Source: Psychrobacillus glaciei
GTDB lineage: Bacteria > Bacillota > Bacilli > Bacillales_A > Planococcaceae
Length of the DNA stretch: 64,000 bases
Direction: 5' to 3'
NCBI RefSeq assembly: GCF_008973485.1
Contig: NZ_CP031223.1
Coordinates: 2,914,001 to 2,978,000 of the forward strand
Positions 1 to 9,137 of the stretch are shown piece by piece. How positions within the stretch are numbered: the first letter of the stretch is position 1; the number at the start of each line of letters is the position of its first letter. A program made the position numbers and the translations under genes. The notes beneath the pieces were generated by a model that saw only the letters and a list, made by a program, of their open reading frames with translations, was not told the DNA's origin and did no database searches.

Positions 1-1499
1 TCATGTCCCTACTAGGAATTGGCTCAGTTGCTTATCATGTTACTGGTGATTTAGTAACTACATTTACATTTGCAACGTTTGCAGCAATTTTTCATCTTAT
101 CAATCATGCAACTTTTAAAGGGAGTTTGTTCATGATTGCGGGGATAGTGGATCATGAAACCGGTACAAGAGATATCCGAAAACTTGGCGGTCTTATGAGT
201 TTAATGCCTATCAGCTTTACGATTGCATTAATCGGAAGCTTGTCAATGGCAGGAGTTCCACCGTTTAACGGATTTTTGAGTAAAGAAATGTTTTTAGATG
301 CTGTTCTCAATTTACAACATTTTGATCTTTCCGCAATGGAATCTTGGGGTATTTTGTTCCCTATAGTTGCGTGGATTGCAAGCGTATTTACATTTGTTTA
401 TAGCTTGTATTTTGTTCTCCATACATTCCGTGGAAAACATAAACCGGAGCAGTTACCAAAAGCTGCCCACGAAGCACCAATAGGAATGCTTATATCTCCT
501 GGAATATTAGCTACACTTGTCGTAGTTATATTCTTTGTCCCAAATTTTGTTGGACGTACATTTATTAAACCGGCAGTAGCAGCCATTCAACCTTTAGCTT
601 ACCAAGTTCCAGCAGATGTTGGATTTACGATTAAAGCTTGGCACGGGTTTCACTCCACTGCATTATATATGACGCTTGGAATATTTTTAGTTGGTTTTAT
701 ATTATTTAAAACGATTCCAAAATGGTCTCCAGTTTATGAAAAGCTTCCATCTAAATTTACGTTAAATAATATGTATGAGGGATTGACCCGACTTACAGAA
801 GGAGGAGCTAATCGTTTCTCATCTATTTATATGACAGGCTCTATTCGCTCCTACTTTGTATACATGTTCACTGCAATCATTGTATTGCTTGGTGGAACGA
901 TGTGGCTAAAAGATGCATTCACTATTAGTTTGGACAACCTAGCACCTATTCGTTTCTTTGAAATACTAATTTCCATCATTTTAATCGTTAGTACTGTAAC
1001 TATTTTGGTTACTAAGTCAAGATTAACTGCGATAATCGCACTTGGAGCAGTAGGCTACACAGTTGCCTTGTTCTATATACTATTTAAAGCCCCTGATCTA
1101 GCTTTAACACAATTAGTAATAGAAACAGTTTCTGTCGCTTTATTTTTAGGTGCATTTTATCATTTACCGAAAATGAATACACATGAAAAAGGAATAGAAG
1201 ATCGTGGTTTCCGTTTAGGTAACTTTCTTATCGCTCTTGGAGTAGGTGTGATGGTTACATTAATCGCTATTTCATCGCACTCTCAAAAACTTATTCCTTC
1301 CATCTCTCAGTATTATAAAGATACTGTTTATACAGAGGCTGGTGGTAAAAATATCGTCAACGTCATTTTAGTAGATTATCGTGGATTTGATACATTGTTC
1401 GAAATAAGTGTATTGACGATTGCATCACTTGGAATTATTGGAATGATTACTCTGAGGCTTGCAAAAAAGAAAGGAGATAGAAAAGTTGAAAACAAATGA
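1..1499 (+). CDS. mrpA: Na+/H+ antiporter subunit MrpA, C-terminal part (cut by window start)
   Basis: Large membrane subunit of the Mrp cation/proton antiporter, which exchanges cytoplasmic Na+ (or K+) for external protons and supports pH and sodium homeostasis. About 498 residues are visible; the family is near 800, so roughly the first 300 lie upstream and the frame is open to the window edge. The visible part begins in the proton-pumping complex I (NuoL-like) domain, with the conserved stretch HLINHATFKGSLFM and the GVPPFNGFLSKE motif near residue 85. It continues into the MrpA-specific C-terminal helices, including KAPDLALTQLVIE. The internal ATG at base 3 is not the true start. The stop overlaps the start of mrpB, as in other seven-gene mrp operons. 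Identity is secure. Confidence 0.95.
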   Translation, partial: MSLLGIGSVAYHVTGDLVTTFTFATFAAIFHLINHATFKGSLFMIAGIVDHETGTRDIRKLGGLMSLMPISFTIALIGSLSMAGVPPFNGFLSKEMFLDAVLNLQHFDLSAMESWGILFPIVAWIASVFTFVYSLYFVLHTFRGKHKPEQLPKAAHEAPIGMLISPGILATLVVVIFFVPNFVGRTFIKPAVAAIQPLAYQVPADVGFTIKAWHGFHSTALYMTLGIFLVGFILFKTIPKWSPVYEKLPSKFTLNNMYEGLTRLTEGGANRFSSIYMTGSIRSYFVYMFTAIIVLLGGTMWLKDAFTISLDNLAPIRFFEILISIILIVSTVTILVTKSRLTAIIALGAVGYTVALFYILFKAPDLALTQLVIETVSVALFLGAFYHLPKMNTHEKGIEDRGFRLGNFLIALGVGVMVTLIAISSHSQKLIPSISQYYKDTVYTEAGGKNIVNVILVDYRGFDTLFEISVLTIASLGIIGMITLRLAKKKGDRKVENK

Positions 1500-1908
1500 T
1501 TTAATTATTCAAACGACTACCAAAGTAGTTTTTTTCATTATTTTTCTATTCTCCATTCATATCTTTTTTGCAGGGCACTATGCACCAGGCGGAGGATTTG
1601 TTGGGGGATTATTAATGTCAAGTGCCATCATTTTATTACTACTTGCATTTGACTTAAAAACGGTGAAAGAAATGCTGCCAGTGAACTACACAGTCGTGAC
1701 CGCAATTGGATTGTTAACCTCCCTCGCAACGGCAGCTGGTTCTATTTTCTTTAATGTTCCTTTCTTTACGCATGTATATAGCGATTTCAACTTACCGCTT
1801 CTTGGGGTAACGTCGATTCATACGGCAATGTTTTTTGATACGGGTGTTTACTTAGTTGTTGTCGGAGTCACAATGACCATTATTCAAATGATCGGAGGAG
1901 ATGAATAA
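1486..1908 (+). CDS. mrpB: Na+/H+ antiporter subunit MrpB
   Basis: Small integral membrane subunit of the Mrp antiporter (DUF4040/MnhB family), about 140 residues with four predicted transmembrane segments. The conserved loop [14 protein letters not shown] lies near residue 30. I choose the TTG at 1486 because AAGGAG at 1471-1476 precedes it by 9 bases and the product then matches the usual 140-145 residues. A TTG at 1459 is also in frame but lies deep in mrpA and has no ribosome site. The gene overlaps the end of mrpA by 14 bases and its TAA shares a base with the mrpC ATG, pointing to tight translational coupling. Confidence 0.93.
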   Translation: MKTNDLIIQTTTKVVFFIIFLFSIHIFFAGHYAPGGGFVGGLLMSSAIILLLLAFDLKTVKEMLPVNYTVVTAIGLLTSLATAAGSIFFNVPFFTHVYSDFNLPLLGVTSIHTAMFFDTGVYLVVVGVTMTIIQMIGGDE

Positions 1909-2249
1909 TGGAAATATTAATGTCCATTTTAATCGGCTTTCTTTTCATGGCTGCCGTTTATTTAATCCTTTCCAGAAGCTTGCTTCGCATTATTATCGGC
2001 ACTGGCTTGTTAAGTCACGGAACACATCTCTTGCTTATAACAATGGGCGGTTTAAATGGAAAAGCTGCTCCCGTATTAACAGACGGAGTTACCGACTATG
2101 TCGATCCAATTCCACAAGCTTTAATATTAACGGCGATCGTAATCAGTTTTGGCGTTACTGCCTTTTCTTTAGTGCTTGCCTATCGTACATACAAGGAACT
2201 TGGTACAGACAATATGGAATTAATGAAAGGAACAGAAGACAATGATTAA
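1908..2249 (+). CDS. mrpC: Na+/H+ antiporter subunit MrpC
   Basis: NuoK-like subunit of the Mrp antiporter, 113 residues with three transmembrane helices. The motif [16 protein letters not shown] near residue 34 and the [13 protein letters not shown] segment, which carries the helix-breaking proline of the NuoK family, are visible. It starts at an ATG that overlaps the mrpB stop (TAATG) and ends 8 bases inside mrpD. A longer-looking frame at 1901-2245 is a shadow rich in Arg, Ser and Asn and is ignored. Confidence 0.93.
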   Translation: MEILMSILIGFLFMAAVYLILSRSLLRIIIGTGLLSHGTHLLLITMGGLNGKAAPVLTDGVTDYVDPIPQALILTAIVISFGVTAFSLVLAYRTYKELGTDNMELMKGTEDND

Positions 2250-3729
2250 TTTATTATTATTTCCAGTCCTCATCCCGTTCCTTTTTGCAGCTATTTTATT
2301 GTTTTTCCCGAAAAAAGTGAAAGCTCAGCGAATAACTGTGATGATTGGACTCTTATTGGCACTAACATCAACAATAGCGCTCTTAATAAAAGTAAAATCA
2401 GATGGCGTTCAAACACTTACACTAGGTAGCTGGGCTCCTCCATTTGGAATCACGATGGTTTCGGATATGCTCTCTGTATTATTAGTAACATCTTCCCTTA
2501 TCATTGCACTATTCGTTGTCTGGTACAGTTTTACTTCTATTGGAGAGGACCGGGAGAAGGCATTTTACTACCCTGCAATTATGTTCATGTTAACTGGCGT
2601 AAACGGTGCTTTTACTACAGGTGATATTTTTAATATGTTCGTCTTCTTTGAGGTACTGTTAATGTCTTCTTATGTACTCATCGTTTTAGGGGGAGAAAAA
2701 GGGCAATTAAGAGAATCTATTAAGTACATACTTGTGAATATCGTGTCCTCTTCCCTTTTTGTTATTACGGTAGGGTACTTATATTCCGTTGTGGGTACAT
2801 TGAATATGGCTGATATTTCTATCAAACTTGCGGAAATTGGTCAAGCAGGTATTATCACCGTAATAGCTGTACTGTTCCTCATCGTATTTGGTATTAAAGG
2901 CGCTATCTTCCCTCTGTTCTTTTGGTTACCAGGGTCATATGCAGCCCCACCAATGCCAATACTCACTCTATTTGGGGCGTTATTAACTAAAGTAGGAGTT
3001 TATGCGATTATACGGACGTATACATTGTTCTTCACAACTGATATTGGATTTACTCATGAACTTCTCATGATTATTTCTATCATCACAATCATTGCAGGAT
3101 GTATAGGCGCACTTGCTTACTTCGATGTAAAGCAAATTATTATTTATAATATTGTTATAGCGGTTGGTGTCATATTATTTGGAGCATCTATTATGAATGA
3201 AAATGGGATGCTTGGTTCTATGTTTTATTTAATCCATGATATTTTAATAAAAGGTGCATTATTTTTATTAATTGGTATAGTGATCAAAATTACCGGCACA
3301 TCCGATTTGCGTAAAATGGGTGGACTTATGAAACGTTACCCAACATTAGCATGGAGTTATTTAGTTGCAGCGTTTGGACTTGCTGGGATTCCTCCTTTAA
3401 GTGGATTTTTAGGCAAACTTTTAATTGTCCAAGGGGGGATTGAAGACGGTCATATTTGGCAAAGTATTTTCATTCTTGCTTCTAGCTTAGTCGTTTTACT
3501 TTCCGTCATTCGTATTTTCATCTATGCATTCTGGGGTGAAGAGAAAGTTGTACAGGAGATTAGCCCAAAAACGTATCGTCATTTATTAGCTCCGACAATT
3601 TGTTTAGTTGTTATCACAGTTTTATATGGGGTTGGTTCAGAATTTGTAGTTCCATTTATGAAGGACGCAACTACCGTATTACTAGACCCTGCCGTATATA
3701 CGGATGCAGTATTTAAAGGGGTGAAATAA
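2242..3729 (+). CDS. mrpD: Na+/H+ antiporter subunit MrpD
   Basis: Second NuoM/NuoN-like proton-translocating subunit of the Mrp complex, 495 residues and about 14 transmembrane helices, full length for the family. Characteristic segments include the [17 protein letters not shown] helix near residue 130, a conserved lysine in [14 protein letters not shown] near residue 250, the [11 protein letters not shown] helix near 330, and [12 protein letters not shown] near 385, the same motif as in MrpA. It overlaps mrpC by 8 bases and shares its stop base with the ATG of mrpE. Function follows from the family; ion preference cannot be read from sequence. Confidence 0.95.
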   Translation: MINLLLFPVLIPFLFAAILLFFPKKVKAQRITVMIGLLLALTSTIALLIKVKSDGVQTLTLGSWAPPFGITMVSDMLSVLLVTSSLIIALFVVWYSFTSIGEDREKAFYYPAIMFMLTGVNGAFTTGDIFNMFVFFEVLLMSSYVLIVLGGEKGQLRESIKYILVNIVSSSLFVITVGYLYSVVGTLNMADISIKLAEIGQAGIITVIAVLFLIVFGIKGAIFPLFFWLPGSYAAPPMPILTLFGALLTKVGVYAIIRTYTLFFTTDIGFTHELLMIISIITIIAGCIGALAYFDVKQIIIYNIVIAVGVILFGASIMNENGMLGSMFYLIHDILIKGALFLLIGIVIKITGTSDLRKMGGLMKRYPTLAWSYLVAAFGLAGIPPLSGFLGKLLIVQGGIEDGHIWQSIFILASSLVVLLSVIRIFIYAFWGEEKVVQEISPKTYRHLLAPTICLVVITVLYGVGSEFVVPFMKDATTVLLDPAVYTDAVFKGVK

Positions 3730-4208
3730 TGGCTTTTCAAATATTATTAAATGTAGTAATCGCTCTAACTTGGATGTTTTTATCCGTATCATTTAAACCA
3801 ACAACGTTTATCGTAGGCTATTTACTTGGATTATTAATGCTGTGGATGCTACGAAAATCTTTTTCTTCCAGATTTTATTTGGATAGAATTTGGGCAGTTA
3901 TTAAGCTCGTTATTTTATTTTTAAAAGAGCTAACATTATCAAATATCGCCGTTTTGCTGTTAATCATTAAACCGAAAATGCCAATTCGTCCAGCTATATT
4001 TGCAATGCCTACTGTCCTTGAAAAAGACTGGGAAATTACACTATTGTCCAGCCTTATCACACTAACACCAGGCACAATTGTCATTGATATTTCGGATGAT
4101 AATAAAACTCTTTATATTCATTCGATTGATTTTGATAACGTAGATGATGCCATTAATTCCATTAAAAACACGTTCGAAAAGGCAATATTGGAGGTGAGCA
4201 AATCATGA
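3729..4208 (+). CDS. mrpE: Na+/H+ antiporter subunit MrpE
   Basis: MrpE/MnhE subunit, 159 residues: two or three N-terminal membrane helices followed by a soluble domain of roughly 90 residues. The family signature LTLTPGTIVIDI is seen as LITLTPGTIVIDISDDN near residue 115. Translation starts at the ATG overlapping the mrpD stop (TAATG), with GGGGTG just upstream. It ends in an ATGA overlap with mrpF. MrpE is required for stable assembly of the complex in other Bacillus species rather than forming the ion path itself. Confidence 0.93.
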   Translation: MAFQILLNVVIALTWMFLSVSFKPTTFIVGYLLGLLMLWMLRKSFSSRFYLDRIWAVIKLVILFLKELTLSNIAVLLLIIKPKMPIRPAIFAMPTVLEKDWEITLLSSLITLTPGTIVIDISDDNKTLYIHSIDFDNVDDAINSIKNTFEKAILEVSKS

Positions 4209-4486
4209 CTACTTTTCTTTGGGTAATCGTCGTACTTATTGGCATTTCACTTTTAGGTTTTTTATATCGCCTTGTGAAAGGACCTACAACTCCTGACCGT
4301 GTAATTGCCCTAGATGCTATTGGGGTTGGGATAATCTCGTTGATCGGGCTCATATCCATCCTTTTTGATACAGGATATTTCTTAGATGTTATTTTGCTCT
4401 TAGCGATTCTTTCCTTCATTGGAACTGTTGCTTTTTCTAAATTCACGGAGAAGGGAGTAATTATTCAACGTGACCGTAATAGCTAA
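4205..4486 (+). CDS. mrpF: Na+/H+ antiporter subunit MrpF
   Basis: Small MrpF/MnhF/PhaF subunit, 93 residues with three transmembrane helices. The family motif KGPTTPDRVIALDAIG follows the first helix, near residue 22, and the conserved Asp residues in it are associated with cation exchange in this family. The ATG overlaps the mrpE stop (ATGA), with GGAGGTGAG 8 bases upstream inside the end of mrpE. The 3' end overlaps mrpG by 17 bases. Confidence 0.93.
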   Translation: MTTFLWVIVVLIGISLLGFLYRLVKGPTTPDRVIALDAIGVGIISLIGLISILFDTGYFLDVILLLAILSFIGTVAFSKFTEKGVIIQRDRNS

Positions 4487-4832
4487 TATTCTTATCATTG
4501 CTACGATTTCTTTTGGAACAATCTTTATCTTAGTAACTGCAATTGGGTTAATACGTCTTCCGGATGCGTATTCACGAGCACATGCGGCATCAAAAAGTGC
4601 GACACTTGGTGTCATGAGTATTTTACTCGGAGTTTTTTTTCACTTTTGGTTGAATGAAGGAAGCTTTAACTCTCGTATTTTACTTGGAATTGTCTTTCTT
4701 TTTGTCACTGGACCAGTTGGAGGCCATATGATGGGTAGGGCTGCTTATATTTCTGGAGTGAAAATGTGGGATAAATCTGTACGAGATGATCTTGCAGAAG
4801 TTGTAAAGAAAAAAAGAGAACTTGAAAAATAA
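4470..4832 (+). CDS. mrpG: Na+/H+ antiporter subunit MrpG
   Basis: Last subunit of the Mrp complex (MnhG/PhaG family), 120 residues, three membrane helices and a short charged tail ending in a Lys/Glu-rich stretch. The motif IGLIRLPDAYSRAHAASKS near residue 24 is diagnostic. It begins with GTG, which keeps the conserved N-terminal helix intact; GGGAGTAA lies about 10 bases upstream within mrpF. A strong hairpin follows directly, so the operon ends here. Confidence 0.93.
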   Translation: MTVIANILIIATISFGTIFILVTAIGLIRLPDAYSRAHAASKSATLGVMSILLGVFFHFWLNEGSFNSRILLGIVFLFVTGPVGGHMMGRAAYISGVKMWDKSVRDDLAEVVKKKRELEK

Positions 4833-4833
4833 T

Positions 4834-4886
4834 AAAGCTTTTGCAATCCGCAAATACTGCGGTTGCAAAAGCTTTTGTTTTTTAGT
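4834..4886 (+). terminator. Rho-independent terminator after mrpG
   Basis: Long hairpin with outer arms AAAGCTTTTGCAA and TTGCAAAAGCTTT and inner pairs CCGCA/TGCGG around a 5-base loop, followed by GTTTTTT. On the other strand an A-rich flank becomes a T-run too, so it may serve both mrpG and the oppositely oriented Gly-rich gene, whose stop codon lies in the T-run. Confidence 0.9.
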
Positions 4887-5175
4887 AATAACCACCATTA
4901 TAATAAGTTGGGTATTGGTATGGATAAGGTTGATAAACAGGATAAGGTTGGTAAACTGGATATCCTCCGTATCCGTATCCTCCGTATCCTCCAAATCCCC
5001 CTACTAATGAAGAACCTACAAGACCTCCAACTAAGCCCCCTACAAATGGACTTCCGAAGCCGCCGAAACCGAAACCAGGACCCCCAAATCCAAAACCGCG
5101 ACCTCTAAAACCTCCACCTCCAAAACCACGACCTCCAAAACCGGGACCTCTAAAACCACCCCGAAATCTAACCAT
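4882..5175 (-). CDS. Small Gly/Phe/Tyr-rich protein, function unknown
   Basis: 97-residue protein of very low complexity. The first half is built of Gly-Phe-Arg units such as GFGGRGFGGGGFRGRGFGFGG. A short hydrophobic Gly/Val/Leu segment (FVGGLVGGLVGSSLVGG, near residue 44) follows, then Gly-Tyr and Pro-Tyr repeats (PVYQPYPVYQPYPYQ) and a NGGYY end. There are no cysteines. The start has a near-perfect ribosome site (AAGGAGGAG, 6 bases before ATG), so it is a real gene. It lies just downstream of pepA and could be co-transcribed. Tyr/Gly-rich small proteins in Bacillales are often spore-coat or surface proteins, but that is only an analogy here. Confidence 0.75.
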   Translation of the reverse strand: MVRFRGGFRGPGFGGRGFGGGGFRGRGFGFGGPGFGFGGFGSPFVGGLVGGLVGSSLVGGFGGYGGYGYGGYPVYQPYPVYQPYPYQYPTYYNGGYY

Positions 5176-5234
5176 ACTTCTCCTCCTTTCCTCTCAGTGT
5201 ATTCCACTTGGGAAAGTGAGCCTGTGCGTTTGCC

Positions 5235-6737
5235 CTACTCTTCTTCTGCCATTCGTTCAATCAGCGTTGCAAGCGTTCGAACCATTACACCTGTTCCGCC
5301 TTTAGGACCGAAATCATGAGCAGACTTTGTATCAGATGTTCCAGCGATGTCTAAATGAATCCATGGTGTATTCTCTACAAATTCTCCAACAAATCCACCA
5401 CCAAAAATCATATGGCCATCTCCGCCTGGTGAATTATTAAGATCCGCAACATCACTTTTACGAATACGTTTTTTATCATTTTCAGTTAAAGGTAATCTCC
5501 ATGTAAATTCACCCGTTTCGATGGAAGATTCCATAAACGTTTCAAAAAACGCTTCATCATTTGTTAATGCGCCAGTTTTATCGTATCCAAGTGCAGTTAT
5601 GACTCCTCCAGTTAATGTCGCAACATCCACTATATAGTCGGCACCTTGTTGTTTTGCATATGTTACTGCGTCGGCTAAAACTAAACGACCTTCTGCATCA
5701 GTATTTAAAATCTCAATTGTTTTACCGCTCATAGATGTAATGACATCATCTGGTTTAAAAGCATTTCCAGATATCATGTTATCAGTAGATGCAATAACTG
5801 CGAGTACGTTTTTGTTTGGACGAAGCTCTCCAATAATTTGCATTGCACCTAGTACAGCTGCTGCGCCACCCATGTCCCCTTTCATCCCAACAATACCTGT
5901 CTTCGTTTTAATAGAATAGCCACCGGTATCAAATGTGATGCCTTTCCCTACTAAAGCAACTACATCTTCCCACTTTTCGGTTGCTTGATACTTTAATACG
6001 ATTAATCGTGGTTCTTCAACAGATCCTTGGTTAACAGCGAGAAGAGCCCCCATGCCAAGTTCTTCAATTTCTTTTTTACCTAAAATTTCTGTTTCGAACT
6101 CATATGTATTACCAAGTTCTCTTGCGTATTCCCCTAATTGCGTAGAGGTAAGTACGTTTCCAGGAGTATTCACTAATATTCTAGCTTCATTTACAGCATC
6201 AGCATAAATAGTTCCTACTTCAAAATAAGAAACAACTTCTTCCTCATCTTCATTTGTTAATAGTTCAATAGCTGATAAATAATAATCGGGAACATTAGAA
6301 GTTGTTTTGTAACCTTCATAAGTGAAAGAACCCATACCAAGCCCTTCAGCTGCCAAATAAGCTACATCAGCATCCAAGATAGTTTCTGTTGTGAAGGAAG
6401 GAACCCAAATTGCTAATGATTCTGGCTTGCTTGTTAAAAGTTCTTTTCCAACCAGACCAAAAATTTCGCGGATATTCTCTTGTGTTAATTGTTTACGATC
6501 TCCAATTCCAACAAAAAGAATTCTCTTAACACCATCTTTATTTGCAACAGGTACTTTTACAATCTTTTTAAGATCAGAAGAAATATCCCCGCTCTTCAAC
6601 CAATCCATAATATGTGCGCCAAAACTTTCTAAGAAATCGCTCCAATTGCTTGTATTTTCTACATGTTTGGAAACAGCGACCACCAATGTTTCGGATTGAA
6701 TTTCCTCGAATAAAACAGCATTTGTACTAATAATCAT
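5235..6737 (-). CDS. pepA: Leucyl aminopeptidase, M17 family
   Basis: Cytosolic two-metal aminopeptidase that removes N-terminal residues, with preference for Leu, in peptide turnover. 500 residues, full length. The N-terminal macro-like domain covers about residues 1-170 and the catalytic M17 domain the rest. Metal and active-site motifs are visible: VGKGITFDTGGYSIK near residue 263, MKGDMGGAAAVLGA near 285, and the signature NTDAEGRLVLADA near 345. The position next to yuiD and yuiB matches yuiE of Bacillus subtilis. Its ATG has AGGAGG 7-8 bases upstream. Confidence 0.95.
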   Translation of the reverse strand: MIISTNAVLFEEIQSETLVVAVSKHVENTSNWSDFLESFGAHIMDWLKSGDISSDLKKIVKVPVANKDGVKRILFVGIGDRKQLTQENIREIFGLVGKELLTSKPESLAIWVPSFTTETILDADVAYLAAEGLGMGSFTYEGYKTTSNVPDYYLSAIELLTNEDEEEVVSYFEVGTIYADAVNEARILVNTPGNVLTSTQLGEYARELGNTYEFETEILGKKEIEELGMGALLAVNQGSVEEPRLIVLKYQATEKWEDVVALVGKGITFDTGGYSIKTKTGIVGMKGDMGGAAAVLGAMQIIGELRPNKNVLAVIASTDNMISGNAFKPDDVITSMSGKTIEILNTDAEGRLVLADAVTYAKQQGADYIVDVATLTGGVITALGYDKTGALTNDEAFFETFMESSIETGEFTWRLPLTENDKKRIRKSDVADLNNSPGGDGHMIFGGGFVGEFVENTPWIHLDIAGTSDTKSAHDFGPKGGTGVMVRTLATLIERMAEEE

Positions 6738-6859
6738 TATTTTTCCTCCTAGTAATTCGGATACATATTAATTATATAGGAAGAAGATACATTTTTCGAA
6801 TAGTTTGAATGTGTTATACTAGTCTTACTGAATATTTAAGATGAAAGGCGGTGTCTACT

Positions 6860-7336
6860 TTGGCAATCCTCCAAAATACTCCATTATTGGCGGCACTTTT
6901 TTCTATTTTCTTTGCCCAGTTTGTGAAAATTCCGATTCATTTTTTAATGACAAAGAAACTAGATTGGAAATTATTCACTTCCACCGGTGGAATGCCTAGT
7001 TCTCACTCAGCTGCTGTTACTTCGCTTTGTACTGCAATTGCATTTGAATCAGGCTTAGATTCTCCACTTTTCGCAGTGGCTACCGTTTTTGCTGTAATCG
7101 TCATGTTTGATGCTACTGGTGTCCGTTTTCAAGCAGGACAACATGCCATAATCATCAATCAAATGCGGGCAGATTTTCAAACATTTGTTGAGCAAACAAA
7201 GGGATGGGCACAAAAGAAAAATGAGGATAAGATGAAAGAGTTAAAAACCTTGCTAGGTCATAAACCAATTGAAGTTTTAATGGGAGCACTTACAGGTATT
7301 GCAATTTCAATTGTCATATATAACACTTTGGTATAA
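6860..7336 (+). CDS. yuiD: YuiD family membrane protein (divergent PAP2/haloperoxidase-like, DUF212)
   Basis: Membrane protein of the divergent PAP family, related to acid phosphatase/vanadium haloperoxidase folds; its substrate is unknown. 158 residues from the TTG at 6860, which equals the usual length and sits 6-7 bases after AAAGGCGGTG; the GTG at 6851 lies inside that ribosome site and is unlikely. The family motif STGGMPSSHSAAVTSL, with the Ser-His pair, is near residue 39, and MFDATGVRFQAGQHA lies near residue 86. There are about four hydrophobic segments. It is divergent from pepA, as in B. subtilis. Confidence 0.9.
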   Translation: MAILQNTPLLAALFSIFFAQFVKIPIHFLMTKKLDWKLFTSTGGMPSSHSAAVTSLCTAIAFESGLDSPLFAVATVFAVIVMFDATGVRFQAGQHAIIINQMRADFQTFVEQTKGWAQKKNEDKMKELKTLLGHKPIEVLMGALTGIAISIVIYNTLV

Positions 7337-7397
7337 GACAAACGAAAGCGACCTTAAAGTACTCCTTGTCATTACCAATTCTCGAGTGTATGATATT

Positions 7398-7434
7398 GCT
7401 CTCGCTTAACCAAGTGAGGGCTCTCGTTTTTTAC
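7398..7434 (+). terminator. Possible terminator after yuiD
   Basis: CTCGCTT and AAGTGAG form a short stem with one wobble pair and a 4-base loop, followed by GGCTCTCG and a run of T. It lies about 65 bases after the yuiD stop. The stem is not adjacent to the T-run, so this is a weak call. Confidence 0.35.
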
Positions 7435-7487
7435 AAATCTTTTTTCTAAGATGTAACATCTATATAAAAGACAGTTATAAAAAAATA

Positions 7488-7532
7488 AACAGAAAAAGGA
7501 TAACTCTTTAGCGGAGTTATCCTTTTTCTTTT
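7488..7532 (-). terminator. Terminator after yuiB (bidirectional)
   Basis: Perfect 14 bp stem AAAAAGGATAACTC / GAGTTATCCTTTTT with a 7-base loop. Both flanks give a T-run on the respective strand. It abuts the yuiB stop and also lies downstream of yuiD. Confidence 0.9.
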
Positions 7533-7854
7533 AGAACATTTGATATCCATTTTTACGAAGATATTTCATCACAAAGCCAGCTGCAATTGCTCCCACTAAT
7601 CCACTAGATAATATGATGATATCCGCAGCATGTAGAGAAACAATTTTATGCCCTAAAGCAGAAAACGCAGTTCCTGTTTTCGTAAAGTAATCAAAAAAGC
7701 GTACCTCATCAATAATGAGAATTACTACTATTGGATAAAGAACTGCCATAAACCAAGTCATTCGTAAAAGCATATTCAATAAGAAGGCGATTCCGAAAAA
7801 CATCACAAAAAATATAAGAACTGAAAGTATCATTTGTACGATCATAAAGTCCAT
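7531..7854 (-). CDS. yuiB: YuiB family integral membrane protein
   Basis: 107-residue, very hydrophobic protein with three predicted membrane helices (about residues 4-28, 35-50 and 75-97) and a positively charged C-terminus ending KNGYQMF. It matches the conserved YuiB family of Bacillales in length and in the segments LNMLLRMTWFMAVLYP and HAADIIILSSGL. Function unknown. The ATG has GGAGGT about 8 bases upstream. It is followed by a strong terminator and lies downstream of yuiA. Confidence 0.88.
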   Translation of the reverse strand: MDFMIVQMILSVLIFFVMFFGIAFLLNMLLRMTWFMAVLYPIVVILIIDEVRFFDYFTKTGTAFSALGHKIVSLHAADIIILSSGLVGAIAAGFVMKYLRKNGYQMF

Positions 7855-7998
7855 AATCTATTACCTCCGTAGCATCTTTAAATAGTTTACCTTAACGGAG
7901 GCTAGTATTCAATGTACTTGTTCAATTTCACTTATTTGTCATAATCAATTACACCTTGGCTTAAAAGGCACTGTGTGTGCATATGCACCTAAATAAAG

Positions 7999-8127
7999 TT
8001 ACCGTCTTTTTTTGCCTGATCCATTGCAACAACTGCAAGTTTCAGATCCCCCTAATCTTAGTTGAAAATAACCTTCTCCCTTACAGTATGGACAATGATT
8101 TGGATTTACTTCCTTTTTAGATCTCAT
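7999..8127 (-). CDS. yuiA: YuiA, 42-residue Cys-rich protein (putative zinc-binding)
   Basis: Short gene encoding 42 residues with a clear ribosome site (GGAGGC, 7 bases before ATG). The product begins MRSKKEVNPNHCPYCKGEGY and contains CPYC and CSCCNGSGKK separated by a conserved LGGSETC stretch. This is the layout of a DnaJ-like CxxCxGxG zinc hairpin and matches YuiA of Bacillus subtilis, which also lies next to yuiB. Function is unknown; metal binding is inferred from the cysteine pairs. It is about 145 bases upstream of yuiB on the same strand and may be co-transcribed with it. Confidence 0.8.
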   Translation of the reverse strand: MRSKKEVNPNHCPYCKGEGYFQLRLGGSETCSCCNGSGKKRR

Positions 8128-8235
8128 TCTAAACGCCTCCAATTGTATTTTTAATATTCAGATAATATATCATATAATTTATTTTTTGTAAACAAAAAAC
8201 ACAAAAAATATTTTTGTGTTTTTTCTACTACTATT

Positions 8236-8560
8236 GAGAAAAGTGCAAGCGTCCTTTAAGTTTAACCGGTTTTCACCAATTTCCAAGTGCTTTGGACTAA
8301 ACATTGGCTACACTATTAACGAAAACCATTATGGAGGATGTTTGTCCGTCGCCCTCTTGAAATTTTTAGAGACACGGTGCATTAGGTTTGGTTAATGAGA
8401 GATTATATACTTTCCTATTCTTTTAAAAGCGGACGAAGATGCAATTTCGTCCGCTCAGCGCTTCTATAATAATAGATACTACCCATTTCTTTCAGGTTCC
8501 ACCACCTCAGATCATTTGCCCGCTAATTCATGGTTATTGTGTACGGTAAAAGTAATAAAT
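8236..8560. repeat. Composite intergenic repeat, copy A (module 1 only)
   Basis: Gene-free stretch between yuiA and the NUDIX gene. It matches 35,062-35,440 and, at its start, 15,842-15,925. Shared blocks are GCGTCCTTTAAG, AGTGCTTTGGA, CTACACTATTA, GATGTTTGTCCGTCGCC, TGGTTAATGAGAGA, CTTTCCTATTCTTTTAAAAG and TGTGTACGGTAAAA. It contains a hairpin, GCGGACGAA/TTCGTCCGC (8,429-8,454), that is preserved by a compensatory change in copy C. No open reading frame is conserved. Function unknown. Confidence 0.8.
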
Positions 8561-8632
8561 AAATAGCATCAAGCCATTATAAGATTATAGTGAATACTAG
8601 ATTTCTAGTATTTCTATTTCATTTACATTCTT

Positions 8633-9124
8633 TTAAAAAAAGAGTTTATAGCTACTATAACCGAATACATCCCCTGGATTAATGCCTTCTATTGTGTGAA
8701 AACCCTCTTCTATTTTCTTATGAGCCAGTTCTTGAATCAAGACAGAGGCATTTTCATCTAATCTTAATGATTCTGGATGTATCCACTGTACTTCGTATAG
8801 TTCAGAAAGTTGTGCTTGTATGATTGGGTCTTTTTCTTTTGGAGCAAGTAAAAAAATAGCCATATTATCGCTGATTTTATTGTGAATAACTCCACTTCTA
8901 AAGCCAATCATTTTTTCCACTTTACACTCAACACCTGTTTCTTCCTTCACTTCTCTCAGAACTGCCTCATCTATCGTTTCATCTTTGTTTACAAATCCTG
9001 CTGGAAATGACCAACTTCCATGAAGTCCACCATATCTTTTTTTAACAACGAGCCACTCTCCTCGATGGTTTACAACAAGACCTGCTACTCCTAGCCAAAT
9101 ACTTCCTCTATCTTCTCTAGCCAT
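8633..9124 (-). CDS. NUDIX hydrolase
   Basis: 163-residue protein with a complete NUDIX box, GFVNKDETIDEAVLREVKEE followed by TGV (Gx5Ex7REUxEExGU), near residues 45-67. It hydrolyses a nucleoside diphosphate linked to another moiety, Mg2+-dependent; the substrate cannot be read. I start at the ATG at 9,124, which follows AAAGGGG by 8 bases. The longer frame to 9,166 would run through the terminator hairpin of yumB and is rejected. A charged start (MAREDRGSIWLGVAG) and C-terminal FGYSSYKLFF are seen. It lies alone between repeat A and yumB. Confidence 0.88.
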   Translation of the reverse strand: MAREDRGSIWLGVAGLVVNHRGEWLVVKKRYGGLHGSWSFPAGFVNKDETIDEAVLREVKEETGVECKVEKMIGFRSGVIHNKISDNMAIFLLAPKEKDPIIQAQLSELYEVQWIHPESLRLDENASVLIQELAHKKIEEGFHTIEGINPGDVFGYSSYKLFF

Positions 9125-9137
9125 ATAAATAACCCCT

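Noticed and set aside
1901..2245. 114-codon plus-strand frame
   Set aside because: Shadow of mrpC in another frame, with non-protein-like composition.
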